Assembly (NCBI GenBank): GCA_032622095.1
Contig: CP136066.1
Coordinates: 61,720,609 to 61,784,608 of the forward strand
Reading direction: 5' to 3'
Source: Siphonodentalium dalli
Taxonomy: Eukaryota; Mollusca; Scaphopoda; Gadilida; Siphonodentaliidae
DNA: 64,000 bases
Each line of letters opens with the position of its first letter. Positions within the stretch are counted from its first letter, which is position 1. The position numbers and the translations under genes were made by a program. The notes below the pieces were generated by a model, which was not told where the DNA came from, made no database searches, and was given only the letters and a program-made list of their open reading frames with translations. This document shows, one piece after another, positions 63,421 through 64,000 of this stretch.

Positions 63421-64000
63421 GTCTCGCCAAACAACGGGAATTTTGTTTAGTCGTCTGCTATTAATATTATGATAATTACGTGCGCTCGCGCAACAGTATG
63501 GCGATCAGACAGATTCGAACGTAGCTTGGTGTCACCCTACTCCGTTTCACTCCATGACGTCACCAAAAACGACGTAAAACCTCGTGGCGTTCTGACATTT
63601 TTACTGTGCCGCGTTTTTGCTATGTTTATTTTATGTGTTGTTTTCGATTATTTGTTTGTCGCCGATATCGCCATTTGTCGGGATTCCCTGTTTCTATATT
63701 TAAAACTGTCATGCTCGTAGTGAGCCTCGATTTCGAGTTTTTCTCCCAGGTCAAAATACGTCAGAGTTATGACAAAAATAGATCGACCTACATTTTCTCC
63801 ATCAGAACTCTACATCAAAGAGTCTATAGACTCCTTCGGGACCTACATAGACTCCTTCATTTGGGTATTTTTACTTATAATTGGGAAGTTTTATCATTTT
63901 TTTGGTTCGTGCGAAGACCTCTTTTTATCGTGCGGGAAAAGAGAGACATTCAAAACGCGATTTCGTAATTCGACGCAATAGGCTGAATAGCCTAACCTTC
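63421..64000. other. CpG-richer end region with CRE; no supported gene
   Basis: CpG dinucleotides become frequent (63478-63640). A full CRE TGACGTCA lies at 63555-63562. Overlapping plus-strand ORFs (63469, 63606, 63769) run in different frames without a recognisable domain. This could be a promoter region or the start of another element running off the window edge. Confidence 0.3.

Noticed and set aside
63606-63981. Overlapping 120- and 70-codon ORFs at the window end
   Set aside because: No recognised domain, overlapping frames, and no splice or promoter evidence strong enough to call a gene.

Overview
This 64 kb window is intergenic, transposon-dense DNA from an animal, about 60% or more A+T by eye. 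A mollusc, perhaps a bivalve, fits best. The grounds are a GIMAP/AIG1-type GTPase exon with a splice acceptor, a large Ty3/gypsy element, many foldback/MITE families, and a repeat ending in an 'AAAGTGACGTAAAACACC' plus A/C-rich tail like those of mollusc SINE-like repeats. The taxon is inference. I saw no rRNA or tRNA gene, CRISPR array or bacterial operon.

Positions 1-14540 hold a tandem pair of nearly identical Ty3/gypsy retrotransposons sharing an LTR: partial internal region (1-4412), LTR (4413-5490), complete internal region (5491-13462), LTR (13463-14540). The period is 9050 bp. Over the 5490 bp present twice I found only seven differences. The element has a tRNA-Leu-type primer site, a long gag, pol (protease, reverse transcriptase, RNase H, integrase) and a third ORF in the 'env' position. 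That ORF encodes a two-C2H2-finger protein with five LC8-like xQT motifs and a C-terminal CtBP-like PLDLC motif. Gag has one in-frame TAA in the single complete copy. Pol has one at the same site in both copies, so the duplication probably came after the pol lesion, or the stop is recoded.

Positions 14541-39600 have no host gene I can recognise. They contain an antisense gypsy RT/RNase H relic (about 15.1-16.05 kb), several inverted-repeat-bounded elements, and a mirrored complex of repeat blocks and arrays of the palindrome GGCGTTTAAACGCC (23.8-29.35 kb). There are three copies of a ~520 bp family ending in a long UUCG-capped hairpin, and two 477 bp TTAA-flanked MITEs. Further hairpins lie at 33.26 and 34.3 kb. 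Two hammerhead-ribozyme-like motifs lie in a ~195 bp direct repeat (25.4-26.0 kb).

Positions 39600-42960 are a decayed non-LTR retrotransposon (ORF1-like coiled coil, tail of an AP-endonuclease, frameshifted RT). From 43.4 to 52.9 kb there are a 1.77 kb TA-bounded inverted-repeat element, two minisatellites that both have 37 bp units, and two diverged ~0.75 kb tandem units. The one likely host gene is on the minus strand at 53276-54219: a GIMAP-like GTPase exon with a coiled coil and the C-terminal CaaX box CSIM. Beyond it are two RFX-type X-boxes, a homotypic AAGTGTA cluster, a MITE, a cluster of ATGGCCATTAA motifs, and a ~3.2 kb imperfect inverted repeat (60.0-63.2 kb).

Functionally, the gypsy genes form one retrotransposition module and the GIMAP exon is independent. 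The rest is repeat structure rather than a coordinated gene set.
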